From the NCBI RefSeq assembly GCF_000005505.3, contig NC_016131.3, positions 33,471,001-33,535,000 on the forward strand: a DNA stretch of 64,000 bases, given 5' to 3'. Of this stretch, positions 1 through 10,694 are shown piece after piece. Below the pieces are notes generated by a model. It made no database searches, had not been told where the DNA came from, and saw nothing but the letters and a program-made list of their open reading frames with translations. The position numbers and the translations under genes were made by a program. The stretch comes from Brachypodium distachyon (taxonomy: Eukaryota > Streptophyta > Magnoliopsida > Poales > Poaceae). Each line of letters starts with the position of its first letter. Positions within the stretch are counted from its first letter, which is position 1.

Positions 1-699
1 GCAAAAATATTGAGACTTCTTACTTTCTTCGCACGGTGCAACAGCCGATGAATAGCCACTTATACATGGTAAATATGATAAACGGAAAAACTACTGTAAA
101 GGTAAATTTGCCGGACGGTGAATAGTTGTACAACCGTGCAATAAAACGGTCGTTTGAACCTGAATCCTCTAATCATCTTGAACACCTACCTTCAGCCATC
201 ACTCTTCATCAGTGTGCTCTCTCGCTGAATCGACTAATTTGTTGGACCAGAACTCTGAACTTCTGAATTTTTCAGACATCAGCTCCCGTCGTTCTCCTGC
301 CTTTTCTTCTTCCTCCGGACAGGAATCAGGACCACGCCCGAGACCAAGGAGCAAACGTAGATTTTTTGTGAATCTAAAGAGAGACACTAACCGACTCAAC
401 GAAATGTAATTGGCAATTGCAGATATTGGACCGCATCTAGAACCCTCACTGGAATCGCCCAAATACAAGTACGGATTTGAACTCTGGTAAGTGGATTTTG
501 CTTGGGGAATTAGTGACGACGAAAACCGTAGGAGACCGAGTGGATGGTGGATTACCGGATTCTTGCAGGGAAAGAAAGACAGGGAATTGCTTTGTTCGGA
601 TTAAAACCAACTGCCGCACAGGCAATTGGTGTGCCGGACGGACTCGGACTCCTGCTTGAACTCGTAGTACTCTGTTAGCGAGGCGGCAACCAGGCTTCA

Positions 700-705
700 T
701 ATATA
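700..705 (+). promoter_or_regulatory. TATA box of the left PP2C gene
   Basis: A TATATA hexamer lies 156 bp upstream of the ATG at 856. Plant transcription normally begins about 25-35 bp downstream of such a box, here near 728-735. The upstream in-frame ATG at 718 would therefore fall before the start of the transcript. This supports 856 as the true start codon. Confidence 0.6.
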
Positions 706-855
706 CCCCGCTCGTCGATGGAGCAGATGCCAATTCTTCTTTTCCGATCGCTCGTTTCTCGATCTCCACCCTCCTCGATCTCGAAGTCGAAACCTCGATC
801 TCCAATTCGAAAGAAAGCCAAGATCGAGAACTCGAGCAGAGGCGATCGAGCAACC

Positions 856-1794
856 ATGGAGGTGCTGCCGCCGGCGGAGATCCTGCCGACCCTGGCCGAG
901 ATGAAGGCCCGAACTCCCAAGCCCATGAGGATCGCCTACGCCATCCGCTACGGCCGCCTGCCCGCGTCCGCCGCCGCCGGCCGCGAAGACGTCGCCCGGT
1001 GCGTCGCTGCTCTGGCGCGGACGTACGAGCCCGACATGGACGACCTCATGGAGTTCCCCGAGGTGGCTCTGAAGCTGCAGCCCGGGTCGTGCTACCTACG
1101 CGACCACGACGAAGACGCGCACTTCATCCGCGCCGATCCCGGCGTGATCGGCGTCGCTGACGGCGTCGGCAGCTGGCGCGCGAAAGGCGTGGATGCCGCC
1201 GCCTTCTCGCGCGCGCTCATGGCCAACGCCCGCGCCCAAGTGGACTCCGCCGTTCCCGGCACTCCCGTGTGCCCCTACAAGCTGCTGGAGCGAGCCTACG
1301 AGCAAACAGTCGCGGCAAGCACGCCGGGGTCGTCCACTGCGGTCATCGTCTCGCTCTCCGGCAGGGTTCTCCGCTGGGCGTACGTGGGCGACAGCGGCTT
1401 CGCGTTGTTCCGCCGCGGCAGGATGGTGCACCGCTCGCAGCCCCAGCAGGCCTCCTTCAACTGCCCCTACCAGCTGGGCGCCTGGGGCAACAAGGTCGGC
1501 GAGGCGGCCGTCGGCCAGATCGCGGTGAAGGACGGCGACGTGCTTGTCGTCGGTTCAGACGGGCTCTTCGACAACCTCTTCGACTCCGCGATCCAGCAGA
1601 TCGTGCGCATGTGCGGGGAGCTCAAGTTCTCTCCCAAGATGGTCGCCGACATCCTCGCAGGCAACGCTTACTGCAATGCCAGGAGCAACCAAGACTCGCC
1701 CTTCAGCGCCGCCTCCCGGCAACAGCAAGGGACCAGCTTCACCGGCGGCAAACAGGACGACATCACCGTCGTCGTCGCCTACATCGTGTCCTAG
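856..1794 (+). CDS. PP2C-family protein phosphatase (left copy)
   Basis: This is a single-exon gene for a 312-residue Mg/Mn-dependent serine/threonine phosphatase. It resembles the plant group that includes Arabidopsis PP2C55/PP2C80 and the SpoIIE-like fold. Metal-site motifs are visible: GVADGVGSW near residues 99-107, GSDGLFDN near 222-229 and DDITVVV near 302-308; GDSGF lies in the middle. The frame is open upstream to an ATG at 718, but the TATA box at 700-705 places transcription start after it, and the ATG at 856 has a good context (caaccATGG). Substrate and location are unknown; relatives are often plastid-directed, but I see no clear transit peptide with this start. The coding sequence appears identical to the inverted copy at 18,548-19,486, although the surrounding duplication has diverged. 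Confidence 0.85.
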   Translation: MEVLPPAEILPTLAEMKARTPKPMRIAYAIRYGRLPASAAAGREDVARCVAALARTYEPDMDDLMEFPEVALKLQPGSCYLRDHDEDAHFIRADPGVIGVADGVGSWRAKGVDAAAFSRALMANARAQVDSAVPGTPVCPYKLLERAYEQTVAASTPGSSTAVIVSLSGRVLRWAYVGDSGFALFRRGRMVHRSQPQQASFNCPYQLGAWGNKVGEAAVGQIAVKDGDVLVVGSDGLFDNLFDSAIQQIVRMCGELKFSPKMVADILAGNAYCNARSNQDSPFSAASRQQQGTSFTGGKQDDITVVVAYIVS

Positions 1795-2512
1795 ACCATG
1801 CAACAGCTTAGCAACAAAGGAGGAAGAAAAGCAAAAGCAAGCCTCCTTCGGTTCGATAGTCATTGGTATGTCTTTGCTGGCCTCTCTAAACCTTACCTCG
1901 GGTGTTTATTCTAGGTTCTGCCGTTGCTCTACTTAGGGAGATTCTAGTGTGATTTGATCCTTTGTCAAGCATCCGTTTACAATTTTGCACGCGTCGCAGT
2001 GGGGTCTCCAACCTAGGGCAGCAAAAATTTCTATCGAGGCAATTAATGGTGTCCAAACTGAAATTCTTGGTCCCTTCACTGGTCCTAAACAGAGGGTTTA
2101 AGCAAATGAAAGGAAAATTGATCATTCGTCAAAAGCAAATAAATTGCTGAGATGAAAGCATGAGAAAAACTCATTGCACAAATAAAATAAAATCATTCTC
2201 CCGTTTGCTGCCTGGTTTGTAGCAGTGAGGGGAAAACCGAATTGAGGTTTGGACCCTCGGTCGTATGAGCTGCACTTAGTTTGGAGACTCTACTGTTCCT
2301 CGTGTAAGGTTGTTGATTGCTGCTTGGCTTTGGTTCACTTGCGCTGGAATTTTCATTCGTAGAGTCTTCATGCAGTTTCCTAGGAGAAACCACTCCTGTG
2401 TATGTGTGGCGAAACGGCTAGTCAAGGTTATAGATGATGTAATTCCTGGACTCCTGTGATGCGATGTAAAGCTCGTATATCAATGAAATGAGTTGGTTTG
2501 ATTCAATCTTGG

Positions 2513-3144
2513 ATTCCTATGTAATCTATGTTCGTTTGTTTGTTAGTTGTTGTTCACTAAGCCACGGTTCATAATTGTTGTTGCCCTCCTTCTCCCGGCC
2601 CCTTGCGTCCAATCTCCTTGTATATCATCGTGCAAAAGAAACAACCATCGCAGCGTTTTGGGCAAAAGAAACTTTGATGTCCAAACATTCTTCCATGCTG
2701 TAACAAGTAATTCTAATTGTGCAGTGAAAATACTGAATCGTAATAATGCAAGCCTCTGAAAACTCATTTAAACCCAAGAGAACAGAGTGAAGATAACAAA
2801 CATCATTTGATATGCATTATATTGAAACGTTAAAATCCAATACACACAGAGACACAAGCTGTTACATGAAAGGTCACAGACCGACCAAAAGAACACCAAA
2901 ACAACTGGTGATTTCCCGCAAGATTACTCCGTTAGCTAGTATTACGTGTGCTGCTCGTACACCAATCTCCTTAAGTCACCTCATGTGCCCGAGCAAACTC
3001 TCGCCGCATTCTGAATCACGCTGTTTTCATTGTGCGCCACCTGACAACCTGAGTGCATGTGATGTACAACTATAATTCTGCCAGCACAGATTCATCGCGG
3101 CACAAAGGTCGGGAGCAAGCAGAGCTTCATTGTGGAGCAAGCCT
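2513..3144. other. Diverged flank between PP2C 3' end and glycosyltransferase pseudogene
   Basis: There is no gene here. The sequence is alignable with 17,325-17,829 on the other strand, with indels. Shared words include TTTTGGGCAAAAGAAA (near 2660 and 17,800) and the CAACTGGTGATTTCC-type word near 2905 and 17,545. It is useful mainly as a measure of arm divergence next to the identical block. Confidence 0.65.
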
Positions 3145-4580
3145 TCAGAAGTCATATTTCGTTCTGCCAGTCTTCAATATTAGGCAAAAGATATCAGACA
3201 ACTGAGATGTCAAGCTGTAGAAATTCCATGCCTCAAGCATCGGCTTTCTTTGAACCTTTGAAATGGACGAGTAAGAACATCATAACACCCATCAAACAAG
3301 CAACAGCGAAAATTACAGTGTGTTGGTAACCATAAATATATATAACTGTACAAGTTACAATTGTTTAAACAAAAATAATAATGTATCAAGAAAAGGACCT
3401 GGATCAAATAAGTTCCCTACAAGTTGGAAAGATGGTGTACCTTAATATCCAAGGGCATACCATGAAACTGTCCAGCACCCAAAGGTGGAGCCCAATTATA
3501 AACTGCACAAGGCAGAAAGAATATAGATGCTCAATTGACTTCACCTGTAAATGCCTCATGCCTGGAAATTTTTCCAACCGCATATGGTAGATAAGATTTC
3601 GCAACCCGTGCCAGTGCTAACTGATCGCCTAGCATGCGGGAAGCCTTCATATATTTTGCGTTGCTTCAAGGGCTTCTCTGAAGAATTCCATAGCCCTAAA
3701 AGGAAAGGAAGGACTTGTTAATTTATTGCCAACCTTTTCCATGCTAAGATATGCTCCACAGATGTTAACTTACTTGGAGATGCCATCACTGGTCCTTCTG
3801 ACCACTACAGACCCAGAGTTCAAAGGTTGGCCTTTGTTATTAATTGATAATTTGATACACAGAGATGGTGAGAGATAACTGCTTCTATAGAACAAATATT
3901 ACAGAACATCATAGACCGTGGTTAATAATAAGTTTATGTTATCCACAGTATGTTAAAAAAAAATCTTCAGGTGGCGATAACATCATTCTGGTTTTCTAGG
4001 AATTGCTTCATACTTGGCCAATACAGTTAGAATTTACATACAAGAGCCACATTATGGTGAATACATTGATAGTGTGAATCGCGATCTACACTATGCAACA
4101 GTCAAGTAGCTACAGCAGAGAGAGCACATAACACAGTCAAATTAATGTCACAATGTCACGCGTGGATTTTTTGAACAAGAGTGAACATGTATTTCAAGGG
4201 GCCAACTCAGCTTGTCAGCACCTAAAAATGCGAGAAACTGACAGGAGTATGGAAGCAAAAGGAGAAACCATGGCACTGTAGGCGGTCGTGGTGGCCCTGC
4301 CAGCGGCAGGGCCGAGCACGAGGCGATCAGGCAGATTCAGCGCAGTAGGACGGTCCAGGTTCAGGACCCGCTCCAGCGCTCAGCTCAACCGCAGCCCGGA
4401 AACTGCAACAACGCACACAGATTGGATCATTCAGGAGGGTAAGCTGTGACGTGCGTGAAGGGGATTTGGTAGGCTGAGCTGTAGCGGGGCCCTACGGGTG
4501 TAGATTAGCGGGGCTAGGAGGATGGGCAAGAGGGACGGGAGGAGGGGGGCGGCGCAGCTTCGGGTCATGGAGATCGCCAT
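3145..4580 (-). pseudogene. Glycosyltransferase pseudogene, fragment C (internal deletion)
   Basis: On the minus strand this is a decayed relative of the intact gene at 14,558-17,324. From 4580 downwards: an exon-1 equivalent (ATG, hydrophobic leader, the same CCCGTAGG donor area), an exon-2 equivalent, part of intron 2, then the end of exon 5 near 3815 and the equivalents of exon 6 (about 3420-3700) and exon 7 (3145 to about 3275). Exons 3, 4 and most of 5 are missing. The last exon keeps the C-terminal coding text but carries indels that break the frame. It lies tail-to-tail with the left PP2C gene, as in the mirror arm. It is not expected to make a functional product. Confidence 0.75.
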
Positions 4581-4696
4581 GGGAGCGGCCTGGGAGAGGA
4601 GTGAAGCCGAAGCGACCTTCTTCTCGGCGGCGGTGCGGCAGTAGGCTACAGTGGAGGAGCACTTTACGTTTTAGCCACCATTTCTTCTACCGTATG

Positions 4697-5010
4697 AATA
4701 TAGGTGGCCATCGGGCCGTGCTTTCTTAAAAAGCCCGAAAGCCCACTGGGCTTGGCCCGTTTGTGCCGGGCCCGGCACATAATTAATCGGGCCATGCCGG
4801 CCCGAGCACCAGGTTGTGCCGCGCCTGGGCCTCAACCTCAGGCACCCGCCCGGCCCGGCATGGCCCGATTAACTTTTTTATGTTTTTTATTTTTAGATTT
4901 CTTTCTTTGGCCCATCTTTTAAAAATCTGGCCCAACCTACCTCATTTTTACATTTGGCCCATCATCTCAACTAGTTTTGGCCCATCAACTCAACCAATTT
5001 GGCCCAAGAG
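4697..5010. repeat. GC-rich palindromic element with GGCCCA repeats
   Basis: Positions 4710-4870 are dominated by GGGCC/GGCCC words that can fold on themselves (CCGGGCCCGG, GCCCGGCCCGGCAT). A tail follows in which TGGCCCA recurs five times between about 4908 and 5005. Sequences of this type occur in grass non-autonomous DNA elements. I could not fix termini or a target duplication, so family assignment is open. It separates the two glycosyltransferase pseudogene fragments. Confidence 0.45.
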
Positions 5011-5309
5011 TAAATTACAAAAAGGTACCACATTTGTAGCTAGGGTCCGAGGTCACGTCAAATTTTGCAAATTGTAAGTTTGTAACTAATCGGTACCACT
5101 TTTGCATCATGCGTTACAAATAACCCTAAGTTGTCGATTGGAGCACATTGAGGCCGAATCCAACAGGTCTGGCCCACCTGTCGGGCCAGCGTGGCAAAAC
5201 CAGAACCTTCTCACTAATATAGCCATAAGCCAGGGGCAATACAAAAAGTCTCGGTCTCCTTCCCCAAATCCCCAGCCCAATTCCCTCTCTCCTTCGGCAG
5301 TCATGGAAT

Positions 5310-6809
5310 AGCCCATGAAGATGATCATGTGGCCCTTATATTTTTGAAGGATCAATTCAGATGCCAATAGGCTAATAACCATAGTGGATAGGTACCTAAT
5401 GTTGTAATAAATTCACACCTAGATTCTGTAAAGGATGTCGACATTGGTTTTTAGCTTGGCCACATTTTCTCTCTCTCTCTACCACCAAAGAGGTAACCCT
5501 CACTAGCTAAGTCAGTTGCCGTTTTCTTAGGTGGGAATGTTTGGTTAGGAATCAATCTGAAGATGCAAAAACAGGATTACAAAAGTTAAACATCTTGGTA
5601 GCTAATTACATAAAGAAGAGGAAAAGGAAGATCTACCTGTATGAAATGGATGAAAGTGTTAAGAATGGCCATGGACCTTCCATCCTTGCTATAAGAATGC
5701 TCTCCAATAGTTACAACATCAGATGACCCAGTATGAAGCAATTCACATGATGTGTTCATTAACTTGATAAAATAATCTTCTTCACAGCTTTAAGTCCTGA
5801 CAAAGATGGGAAAATGTAGTTAGTAGCAACCCATAGATGCTGATGTCATTCACACAATACAGGTATGAATACTTATACAATAAGTGACTAAATTGTCCTA
5901 TAAAATGCATATTACAGGACATCCTCAACTGTGGTTCATAATGATAAACATTCTCCACGGTGTGTGCAAAAATCTTCAGGCGGTTATAACAGCATTCTGG
6001 TTTTCTGGGAATTGCTTCATATTGGGATAATACAATTAGAACTTAATTCTTCTGCTTCAATTGATAGTTTGATACACAGAAATGGTGAGAAATCGCTAAT
6101 TGGTCCTACAGAATACACATCACAGAACATCCTAGATCATGGTTGATAATAAGTTTACATTACCCACAGTATGTTAAAAACATCTTTAGGTGGTGATAAT
6201 AAGTTTACATTCTGGTTTTCCACAGTTAGAACTTACATACAAGAACCACATTCTGGTGAATACATTGATAGTTTGATACACAGGGTAAGACATCGCACAT
6301 CTACACTATGCAATAGTCAAATAGCTACAGCAGAGAGAGCATATAGCAGCCAAATTAATCTCACAATGTCACCCACCTATTTTTTCGAACAAGAATGAAT
6401 ACTGTATTTCAAGGGGTAAACTCTACTTGCCACTTGCCAGCACCTAAGTATTATAACTACTGTGTCACAATGCGAGAGACTGATGGGAGTATGGAAGCAA
6501 AGGAGAAACCATGGCACTGTAGGCGGTCGGGGCGGCCCTGGCCGGCGGCGGGGCGAAGCACAAGACGGTCAGGCCTATTCAGCACAGCAGGATGGTCCAG
6601 GTTCAGGGCCAGTCCGGCGCCCAGCTCAACCGTAGCCTGGAAACTGCAAGAACGGACACAGATTGGAACGTCAGGAGGGTCAGCGAGTCGGGGATTTGGT
6701 AGGCGGAGGCGTAGCGGTGCCGTACGGGAGAGATTAGCGGAGCGAGGAGGATGAGAAGGAGAAACGGGACGAGGGGGGCGGCGCGGCTTCGGGGCCTGGT
6801 AATCGCCAT
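5310..6809 (-). pseudogene. Glycosyltransferase pseudogene, fragment B (5' half)
   Basis: This second minus-strand relative of the gene at 14,558-17,324 keeps the first part of the gene. ATG at 6809 with hydrophobic leader, the exon-2 region (about 6500-6630), intron 2, an exon-3 equivalent at 5638-5796, and intron 3 down to about 5310, where similarity stops. The exon-3 equivalent is about 50 nt shorter than the intact exon and has an in-frame stop soon after its start. Exons 4-7 are absent. Intron 2 contains an internal tandem duplication (similar text near 5930-6065 and 6110-6290). Together with fragment C it suggests the left-arm gene was tandemly duplicated and then eroded. Confidence 0.75.
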
Positions 6810-6910
6810 GGGAGCGGCGGAGTAGAGGAGTGAAGCTGTGAAGGCGAAGCGACCTTCTCCCCGGCGCGGTGGGCTACTGTCGAGAGGAGCGCTTCACGTT
6901 TTGGTCACTC

Positions 6911-8294
6911 GTGTGTTCGTAGATGCCGGCCACGTCAAAACCTAATCTTAAAATCGCCCGTGTACTCTATAATTCCAGTTCATTGCTTGGAGTGTCCAAT
7001 TGACAGCTGCCTGTTTTTCTAATTGGCAACAGTCAGATTTTATTTGGATTAGTACGCTGGCACGTGTATTACTGGAAAAAGGAAAAAAACGATTGGATCC
7101 CAAACTGCTCGTAAAGGCTTTTTGGGCCTGAATTAAAACACAACAAAAATGCTGAATGATATCAGATCACCGGTGCCTTTGTCCATTCTGACTAAGTACA
7201 CTTACAGCTACTAGACTAAAAATGCCAAATGCTAGCCTACACTAATTTTCTTGTTACTATCTGTTGTTCCTTACAACTAAAAAGAGATGAAACAAAAATG
7301 AAGTTCAGGCTAAATATCAGCCATATGACCAAAGTTGATCCAGGGGCTGATAAGACATGATCTTCTAGCTGTCAGTGCAAGCAATCTCATATTATGCTCT
7401 CCATGTCATGTATCGACCTAATTATGGCTGCTGCAAACTACCTTCTGAAAAAGACTGCAGGACCTGAACTCAAAAGGCAAACAACATCAGAAAATAAACA
7501 AAAAACTGATAATGATCCTGGGCAGTTGTAGTAACCATTAGCCCCACTAAAAGAAATGAAACCACCTCTCAGTGTCTCTGTTAGAACTGCAGTTCTAGAA
7601 GCTGGATAATATGTCTATAACAATATGATGTAATGTGTCTCCAATAACTGAAAATCAAATCTATAAGAAAAGGAACATCAGATTGGTACTAACAAAAAGA
7701 GCACATTGCTAGATAACACCTCGGGCTGCTTGTCATAGGCTAAGAAAGACAAGACTGAAAAAGACACGAAAGGCTAGAAAACTTACAAAGCAGAGAAATA
7801 CTAATACAAGGCGGATAAATACTGAGAATAAAATAAGAATTTTTTGCAAGAATGACAAGGCACTGATGAACAATAGGTGATAGAAAATAAACGGTGAGTA
7901 CTTGGAATGAGACTAAGACATGAATACTCAAGTACTTATGCTGAACATGAGACAAGACTAAACTATTAAAGAAACAAAAATAATTATAAAATACAAAATG
8001 ATAATGAGAAATATACATGAAAGAATACTTAAGCACTTAACCTGATCGTACTGAGACTAAGAAAAGACTGAAACGGTTAAGAAACAACAAAAATAATTCA
8101 GGTGACTTGGGAGTATCTATCATTCTGTCTGACATTTCTAGGGAATATTCAGGTGAGAAGGGCTGAAATCTCTTGGAATTTTAGCTGTGTCAAGCAAAAT
8201 TGTACAAAACAAAGCATGATCCTGAAATAAGATAGTATTGCCTGTGGCATTTGCAGGCATTCAGAATTTCAGATGAAGGAAAAGGTGCACTCAC
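6911..8294. other. No gene recognised
   Basis: This is AT-rich intergenic or intronic sequence between the end of the left arm and the short coding-like exon at 8295-8544. I see no conserved exon, MITE terminus or RNA gene. If the exon at 8295-8544 belongs to a real gene, this stretch would hold its introns and later exons, but I could not identify any. Confidence 0.4.
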
Positions 8295-8544
8295 ATGGGA
8301 GTGAGCGTTTTGGGACGGTGAGGAGGAGGAGGAGGGGCGTAACAGAGGCCATCCCGTAACAGAAGTAGACAGCCATGACGAGGAGGAGCGGGATGGAGTC
8401 GCCGTGCTTCACGACGTGCGTCAGCGCCCACGCGACGACCGGCCTGAGGGCCTCCCTCGCCGCGGGCCGCGCCGCCACCAAAATAACCGCCGCACCCTCC
8501 GGTCACCGGGTCTGCCGCGAAGGCTCGCTGGCGTCCGCCGCCAT
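8295..8544 (-). pseudogene. Possible first exon of an unrecognised membrane protein, with premature stop
   Basis: The minus-strand frame from the ATG at 8544 is coding-like and GC-rich. It ends at a strong donor (GTGAGT just below 8295). The same frame encodes a hydrophobic stretch (SIPLLLVMAVYFCYG followed by a leucine run). After 13 codons it meets an in-frame TGA (context CGGTGACCG), which makes it a likely pseudogene unless a downstream start is used. I recognise no family and found no following exon in 6911-8294. Treat it as a weak call. Confidence 0.3.
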
Positions 8545-9221
8545 CTCTTTCGCCACCGCTGGAACCACTCGGAAGAACTGAAGCTTGAGACAGACAGTAC
8601 CAGTGAGAAAGGGACCGAGACAAATGCAACCGCCGCTAGCTCCGAGAAGACTTGACAAATGCAATTTCCCCGACCAGCCGGCGGGACTCGAGAGCGCATC
8701 ACCATCTCTGTCTCCGCCCAGCCGTCCGTCTCAGCCTTCAACGACACCGGAAACAAAGCGGACCACAACAAAAGACGAGCCCGATGAAACCAAGCCCAAC
8801 AAACAAGGCATCAAGATACACGCTCGCTGGAGATCGGACGGACAAAAAAGTGACTGTCAACGAATTAAAAAACAGCCAGCTGACAAATAGCAAAACTGTT
8901 TTTTTAAGGTTTAGTTGGTTCTACCCATCCCGGTGGGAATCAACAGAGATCGATGGAATTTTAGTTCAATTTTTTCAAAATTCCTCTCAATTCCTGCAGG
9001 GTTTGGTGCATCCGATAAGGGCCTAACGGGATTCCAGTCCATAACTGAGAAAACAAGGTATTTCAAATAGAGATCGCTCATATGGGATGTCGTCTTCTAT
9101 CCGGTGTAACCCACACGTCAGTGGCATAATCATCTTTTTTCCCAAATCCCTCCTTCTCTTCTTCCTCCGGGCGCTCGCTGCCTCTCCAAGCCAAACCGTA
9201 GTAGACTTCTCCAGCCTAGTA

Positions 9222-9437
9222 CTCCCTCCGTCCCATTATATGAGGCACGCACGCATCCCAAGATTCCAAATTTAATTAACAAAATATAAATTATATTTCA
9301 TAAAAATATATCATTAGATTCGTAATCAAATAAACTTTCTAATGATATATTTTTTACGTCATAATTTATATTTTGATAGTTAAATTGACGATCTTGGGAC
9401 GCGTGCGTGCGTGCCTCGTATATTGGGAGGAAGGGAG
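9222..9437. mobile_element. Stowaway-like MITE (216 bp)
   Basis: The left end reads CTCCCTCCGTCCCA and the right end GGAGGAAGGGAG. TA dinucleotides flank it at 9220-9221 and 9438-9439, the Tc1/mariner target duplication. The interior is a long imperfect hairpin: the GCACGCACGC word near 9244 faces GCGTGCGTGCG near 9400. Confidence 0.8.
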
Positions 9438-10224
9438 TAATTAGTGGAAATCCTTGCAAACCAGTAAAGCCATGCGCAGCTTCTTGTTTGTAGCTAGCCG
9501 CCGGCGGGAAGAACGCCGGCATAATTAAATTCGGTCGATGTCCCCGTGTTCTTCTTATTTTGGATTCGATTCTTCTTTCTCTCGCCCTCTCATTGTGCTT
9601 ATGCAATTCTGCCGGAGGTCCATTTTAGCGTGGTGCCGACGGGTGCGAGGATGGTCGGGAGCATGCAAGCTGCGGATGCAGCGAGGCGGATCGGCGCGCT
9701 GCTGTCCCTGCTAGCGCTGCGTCGGATCCTCGCCGTGCTCCAACCCTTCTTCTCCTCCTGATCCCGCCCTTCCGATGGCGGGCGCAACTAGTAGGGGGAC
9801 GCGGCGGCGTCCACTGTGGCGGCGTCGACGTTTCTTCGCGAGTGGGAAGAAGGGTGCCGGCCGAGTCGCCCATGGCCTGCGCGCAGAGCCAAGACTTGGC
9901 GCGGCGCGAGGCCGCCGTGCGGCGCCCACAGGAGGATGGGGTTCAGGACGAAGTTGCCATCAGCTACGGGAATGGCATCGGCGGCGGGGATTTGGGGAGG
10001 AAGAAAAGGAGGGAGGAAGAAGATTTGTGTCACTAACATGTGGACCCATATGTCAGTGGACCCACTCGGTGCCATGTGAACAATCCCTATTTCGAAAACC
10101 TTATTTTATCCATTATAGACCGGGATTAGAGAAGTACAGGGTGCCAACTTTAGGGATTCTGAGGTTAGGGTTTGATGTGGCCGGCCTTTACAAAGACATG
10201 GTTCAAAATAGACTTTACGGTATT
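9438..10224. other. No gene recognised; GC-rich core with open frames on both strands
   Basis: Positions about 9600-10,035 are GC-rich and open in several frames, which is expected from composition alone. I recognise no domain, splice pattern or conserved start. It could be a decayed first exon and promoter or captured DNA in an element whose right part is 10,225-10,505. Confidence 0.3.
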
Positions 10225-10505
10225 TATAACGAACGTTCATTCTTTAGTCGAAAATTATGCCTGACATTGCGCCACTTGTCTTGTGAGGTGATAACTTTAG
10301 TTCTATGAGGTGTCAACTTTGACTTGTGCGGATGGAAACTTTAGTTTGTGCCGGTGACAACTTTACTCCGTTGTTGCGTCAGGCTAGGGAATGAGTGAGG
10401 TGGCAACTTTAATTCTGTGAGAGTGACAACTTTAGTTTTGGTTATGTGTGGATGTGAACTTTACCCATCGCGGTGGAAGACCAATGAGCGAACATTCACT
10501 CCCTC
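10225..10505. repeat. Degenerate ACTTTA-motif repeat region ending in GAGCGAACATTCACTCC
   Basis: A short motif of the form GTG(A/G)CAACTTTA(G/A)T recurs about seven times at 20-45 bp spacing between 10,290 and 10,465. The region begins near a GAACGTTCATTC word (10,230) and ends at GAGCGAACATTCACTCC (10,485-10,502), which resembles a terminal inverted repeat. A related block with the same motif and the reverse-complement terminal word lies at 50,165-50,390. It is probably a non-autonomous transposon family. Confidence 0.5.
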
Positions 10506-10694
10506 TTAAAAGGAAGGGCCTCTGTTAAAAGGAAGGCCTCTTGCAGCATATATATGATGACAAGAATATCGTAGAAATGTAAACCACTCCTTATACACAA
10601 GATATGTACATCCAGTAGACGTGTCGTTAAGGTGACACTCCGATCGCATGTGTTAGCCCAGCTGGTTGCATCAGGTTATTTTGTGGGAGATTAT

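Larger units (their letters stand above)
644..2512. repeat. Left copy of a 1,869-bp apparently identical inverted block
   Basis: Position x here pairs with position 20342-x on the opposite strand (17,830-19,698). Every stretch I checked pairs without a gap or mismatch: the whole PP2C reading frame, 5' leader with TATA box, 3' UTR and the two ends. Identity stops abruptly at 644/19,698 and at 2512/17,830. Beyond both points the sequences are still recognisably homologous but full of differences. Confidence 0.85.
170..6910. repeat. Left arm of a ~20-kb inverted duplication
   Basis: This stretch is homologous, in reverse orientation, to about 14,460-20,345. In order it carries PP2C upstream sequence (about 180-640), the PP2C gene, its 3' flank, and glycosyltransferase gene fragments on the minus strand. 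The mirror arm has the same content in mirror order. Outside the identical block 644-2512 the arms differ by many substitutions and indels, so the duplication is old. The glycosyltransferase part is additionally duplicated in tandem here (3145-4580 and 5310-6809). The outer limits are approximate, set where I stop seeing matching words. Confidence 0.8.

Noticed and set aside
718..855. N-terminal extension of PP2C from the ATG at 718 (mirror: 19,624)
   Set aside because: It lies 13 bp after the TATA box, before the expected transcription start, and its arginine/serine-rich text does not match the family.
1096..1811. Several long open frames overlapping the PP2C gene on both strands
   Set aside because: They are shadows of a very GC-rich coding exon, and their translations are low-complexity Arg/Ala/Pro-rich text without domains.
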